From Candidatus Babeliales bacterium (GTDB lineage: Bacteria; Babelota; Babeliae; Babelales; RVW-14): DNA of 64,000 nt. The DNA lies in contig JAIEPG010000001.1 of the NCBI GenBank assembly GCA_019749895.1, positions 124,001 through 188,000 on the forward strand, read 5' to 3'. The position numbers and the translations under genes were made by a program. The notes beneath the pieces are model-generated. The model worked only from the letters and a program-made list of their open reading frames with translations. It did no database searches and had not been told where the DNA came from. Below, one piece after another: positions 62,486-64,000 of the stretch. Numbering within the stretch: position 1 is the first letter of the stretch; each line of letters begins with the position of its first letter.

Positions 62486-63787
62486 TTACATTTGATACAA
62501 AGAAGTGTTGGTCCAAGCGGGAAAGCTTTTGGGAAAATTGTCGTGCGTGAGGACTCGAATATTTCTGCTGTCACAATTAAATGTAGCAATTTGGGGGATC
62601 TTTTTTCCTGTTTCTTCATTTTTAATGTCGTAGGTAAAGGCTATGTAGTGTCCGCACGTTGACCATGTTGGATCAATTTTGTCGCCAGGTCCAAAGGTAA
62701 GTTGTTTTTCTACAATTCTGTCTTCGTGCAATTGCATAGAAAACAGTTGAAAGTTTTTGTTAATGTAGCGTGTATAAACAAGCGCATTTTTCTTGGCGTT
62801 ATAAGCCGGTGCAGCGCAGTATGATTGGCCGTTGGTTAAGCGGCGAATTTTGTTGGTTTCTCTATTGAGATGGTACAGTTGTGGATTGCCCGTTTGAAAA
62901 TCTGAACAAAAAACAAGCCCGCCGTTTGGCAGCAAGCAGGGCGACGAGTTGTTGCCGTTGTTGTGAGTTAATTGTTTAAAGACTCGTTTTTTTAATTGTG
63001 CGCATAGACGTTGGTCGTACAGATAAATTTCTGAGTTGTCGCTGTTGGCAGACATGCACAATGCTACTTGCGTACCGTCTGGCGAAAATGATGGCTGCAT
63101 ATTCAAGCCGTTGTATGCGCAGATATTGTGTTGTTGCTTGCTGGCCATATTAAAAGCCATGAGTCTGCTGCGTGTTTGCGTAAATTGAGAATAAAACAAC
63201 ATTGGTTCTTGTGAATGCCATGACGGTGCCACATTGAGCGTGTTGCGCGTAATCAGGTCTTTTTCACTTTTGCAAGCGTAGTCGGCAACGCAAATAATTT
63301 TTTGTTTTGATGATAATTGTTTGCAAAATGCAAGCGTGCTGAGTGCTACGCTTGGTTTACCGGTTAATGCTGGCACCAGGTCGTTGCCAATAATGTGCCC
63401 TTCATGAACCAGTGATTCACTGCTGTGTGGGTACGTTTTTTTGAACACCGTTGTGTCTGAGCTAGTATCTTTAACGTGGACATAAATGGTTTTATCTTTT
63501 TTTTCTTTCAACAATAAACACAGCGAAATACCCTGATCAAAAAGTTTTTTGAGCGCGCGTTTGTTGGGCCGCTGAGAAGAAGTTTTTAAATCAACATCAA
63601 GTTGGTCGGTAAATTCAAGATCAAACTTTATCATCTGCCCAATTTTTGCGACCGTTGGATTTTTCTTTTGGCACAACGCTAAGCACTTGATGGTGCTGTA
63701 CTTTTTTGCTTTAGCAGTAAAGTTTTTTTCTTGTGCTGCGCTGCATGAACCAACAAGAAAAGCTAGCAAGAAGATTGTTTTGAACAT
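62486..63787 (-). CDS. tolB: TolB-like propeller protein
   Basis: 433 aa. Signal peptide with a possible lipobox (LVGSC). N-terminal alpha/beta domain (about 25-165), then a six-bladed TolB propeller: QPSFSPDGTQVALCM, SPCLLPNGGLVFCSD, PAYNAKKNALVYTR, PTWSTCGHYIAFTY. TolB links the inner and outer membranes with Pal. It sits directly downstream of a TonB/TolA-like gene, the usual tol order, which supports the call. AAAGGA precedes the ATG. Confidence 0.85.
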   Translation of the reverse strand: MFKTIFLLAFLVGSCSAAQEKNFTAKAKKYSTIKCLALCQKKNPTVAKIGQMIKFDLEFTDQLDVDLKTSSQRPNKRALKKLFDQGISLCLLLKEKKDKTIYVHVKDTSSDTTVFKKTYPHSSESLVHEGHIIGNDLVPALTGKPSVALSTLAFCKQLSSKQKIICVADYACKSEKDLITRNTLNVAPSWHSQEPMLFYSQFTQTRSRLMAFNMASKQQHNICAYNGLNMQPSFSPDGTQVALCMSANSDNSEIYLYDQRLCAQLKKRVFKQLTHNNGNNSSPCLLPNGGLVFCSDFQTGNPQLYHLNRETNKIRRLTNGQSYCAAPAYNAKKNALVYTRYINKNFQLFSMQLHEDRIVEKQLTFGPGDKIDPTWSTCGHYIAFTYDIKNEETGKKIPQIATFNCDSRNIRVLTHDNFPKSFPAWTNTSLYQM

Positions 63788-63813
63788 AGAAATCCTTTAA
63801 TGCGTGGAAACAA

Positions 63814-64000
63814 CTACTGCCTGAAATTGACGGTAAATTTCTTTCCCCACAGATGTCGATGAAATTTAAACTGTTGCGCGACGCGTACAATGCTGAGATC
63901 GTAAACTAAAATTTCAGAACGTTGCAATAGTTCGAATTTTTCAACTGAACCTTGCTTGCCAACAACAAACATGAGCGAACATTCTGTACCTTTGGGTACG
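63814..64000 (-). CDS. C-terminal end of a TonB/TolA-like protein (cut by window edge)
   Basis: Partial: the open frame enters from the window's right edge and stops at 63814-63816, giving the last ~61 residues. The end RVAQQFKFHRHLWGKKFTVNFRQ resembles the C-terminal domain of TonB/TolA energy transducers (a helix then LWGK and a final strand). Position 26 nt upstream of tolB suggests TolA or a TonB-type protein. Confidence 0.6.
   Translation of the reverse strand, partial: VPKGTECSLMFVVGKQGSVEKFELLQRSEILVYDLSIVRVAQQFKFHRHLWGKKFTVNFRQ

Overview
The window reads as a compact Gram-negative chromosome with frequent strand switches. It carries murC, TolB, the end of a TonB/TolA-type protein, an outer-membrane barrel, FtsH, SecF, FtsY, Rho and PolA. 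It also has an unusually high density of genes that start with a signal peptide and look eukaryote-like (RING fingers, WH2-like actin-binding motifs, an ATAD3-like AAA ATPase, a macro-domain-like protein, large WD40-type propellers). That mix suggests an endosymbiont or parasite of protists. My best guess is Candidatus Dependentiae (TM6) or a similar lineage, by inference from gene content; no rRNA is present to confirm it.

Layout. 1-8.2 kb: an island of exported, host-like proteins. It has three tandem RING-finger genes (the middle one frameshifted) on the plus strand, then a minus-strand run of two paralogous WH2-like proteins, an ATAD3-like AAA ATPase and an unknown partner. 8.3-11.9 kb: ftsY, an exported helical protein, prmC and sppA. 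12-14.3 kb: an exported protein with a Ser tract and a basic NLS-like tail, and an exported M48 metalloprotease. 14.4-16.1 kb: DUF2062-smpB-birA operon (minus). 16.2-18.2 kb: an exported protein and a YhcG-type PDDEXK nuclease followed by a strong hairpin. 18.2-27.6 kb (all minus): polA, rpmA, secF, rho, tsaD and an exported MutS-like ATPase. 27.7-31.9 kb: two members of a seven-gene exported seven-bladed propeller family. 32-38.7 kb: ruvX, an exported HAD protein, an FAD/NAD oxidoreductase, an exported Memo-AMMECR1 fusion and a large unknown exported protein. 38.8-40.1 kb: thioredoxin and a GIY-YIG gene bracketed by inverted palindromic repeats. 40.1-44.8 kb: outer-membrane barrel, murC and an aminotransferase. 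44.9-55.4 kb: five more tandem propeller paralogs. 55.4-64 kb: membrane protein, tRNA-Ala(GGC), cca, macro-like exported protein, VOC protein, rpsT, rpmB, ftsH, tolB and a truncated tonB/tolA-like gene.

Two themes stand out. First, many proteins whose relatives act in the cytosol (RING, WH2, AAA, MutS, HAD, Memo, macro) carry N-terminal export signals here, which fits delivery to the periplasm, the surface or a host. Second, a family of palindromic repeats sits between genes and also in frame inside at least three coding regions (cca, birA, one WH2 protein), giving short PEPVEGP/PELVEG-type peptides.
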